DNA from: Mya arenaria
Lineage: Eukaryota > Mollusca > Bivalvia > Myida > Myidae
DNA length: 64,000 nucleotides
Reading direction: 5' to 3'
Assembly (NCBI RefSeq): GCF_026914265.1
Contig: NC_069135.1
Span: 16,484,406 to 16,548,405 of the forward strand
This document shows, piece by piece, positions 63,691 through 64,000 of the stretch (the stretch's first letter is position 1; each line of letters starts with the position of its first letter). The position numbers were made by a program, and so were the translations under genes. The notes below the pieces were generated by a model. The model was not told the DNA's origin and ran no database searches. It worked only from the letters and a program-made list of their open reading frames with translations.

Positions 63691-64000
63691 TTAAAGAGTC
63701 AAATAACTGTAGCTGCAGTAAATTCGGAGTAATTGCCTTTTATCAATGTTCATGTTTATCCTTTGTCGTAAGGCGAATCTGATGCTGCTCCTATTTCTGC
63801 GGGGGGATATGGCAGTCTGCTACTGACCTTGTTTAAATCTAAATTTAGGGTCGCATCTCCAAGTTTCCATTTCCACATGCGGCTTCTGAACTATGTCAAC
63901 TCTGGCTATGATACTTTTCGAGAGACATGCCATAAAATTCATGTTTACTGACGGACAGACGCACGTACGGACGGACTGACGGACGCTCGAACAAACTGTT
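63691..64000. other. unassigned DNA at the window end
   Basis: It ends in a GGACGGACTGACGG-rich stretch like that at 49420-49460, probably one edge of an interspersed repeat running out of the window. Confidence 0.35.

Overview
The window is eukaryotic nuclear DNA, almost certainly from a mollusc and most likely a bivalve (inference). The grounds are multi-exon genes with GT-AG introns, sigma-class glutathione S-transferases close to the molluscan type, a tRNA-derived SINE, several families of short inverted-repeat transposons, and a very high minisatellite load. I see no operons, no bacterial genes and no CRISPR array.

Genes. Four protein-coding genes can be assembled exon by exon, with intron phases that agree. 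(1) A testin-like gene (PET and three LIM domains, about 391 aa) lies on + at about 12.5-19.5 kb. Its last six exons are secure and its first coding exon is inferred. (2-4) Three paralogous sigma-class GST genes lie on -, each with five exons and the same intron phases: GST-A (22.3-25.3 kb, 213 aa), GST-B (34.0-40.6 kb, 210 aa) and GST-C (50.0-53.8 kb, 211 aa). B and C are recent duplicates whose similarity continues into introns and both flanks. A is older and more diverged. A lone first-exon-like ATG with a splice donor at 3155-3196 is unassigned.

Layout. 0-12 kb is mostly tandem arrays (45-, 30-, 42-, 47- and 55-bp units). 12.5-20.5 kb holds the testin gene and a degenerate 3' repeat. 22-25 kb holds GST-A. 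26-33.8 kb is AT-rich, with several degenerate arrays. 34-41.5 kb holds GST-B followed by a broken Harbinger transposase. 42-49.4 kb holds a trinucleotide run, a 22-bp array ending in inverted units, a SINE and a 48-bp array. 50-54.4 kb holds GST-C with a hAT-like MITE upstream. 54-59 kb has MITEs and unassigned DNA. 59.65-63.69 kb is a 4-kb, largely palindromic element flanked by TTAA. Roughly a quarter of the window is minisatellite.

Main result. Intron 4 of both GST-B and GST-C is filled with a 44-bp tandem repeat that is a copy of the 3' end of the adjoining exon 4 plus its own 5' splice site. An exon-intron junction has been amplified dozens of times, leaving an array of decoy donors directly downstream of the true one. 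GST-A lacks it. The B/C duplication also gives internal controls: an empty site for the hAT-like insertion, an intron-1 insertion present only in B, and a 28-bp minisatellite that is long beside B and about two units beside C. All coordinates and alignments were made by eye, so array edges are good to roughly ten to thirty bases.
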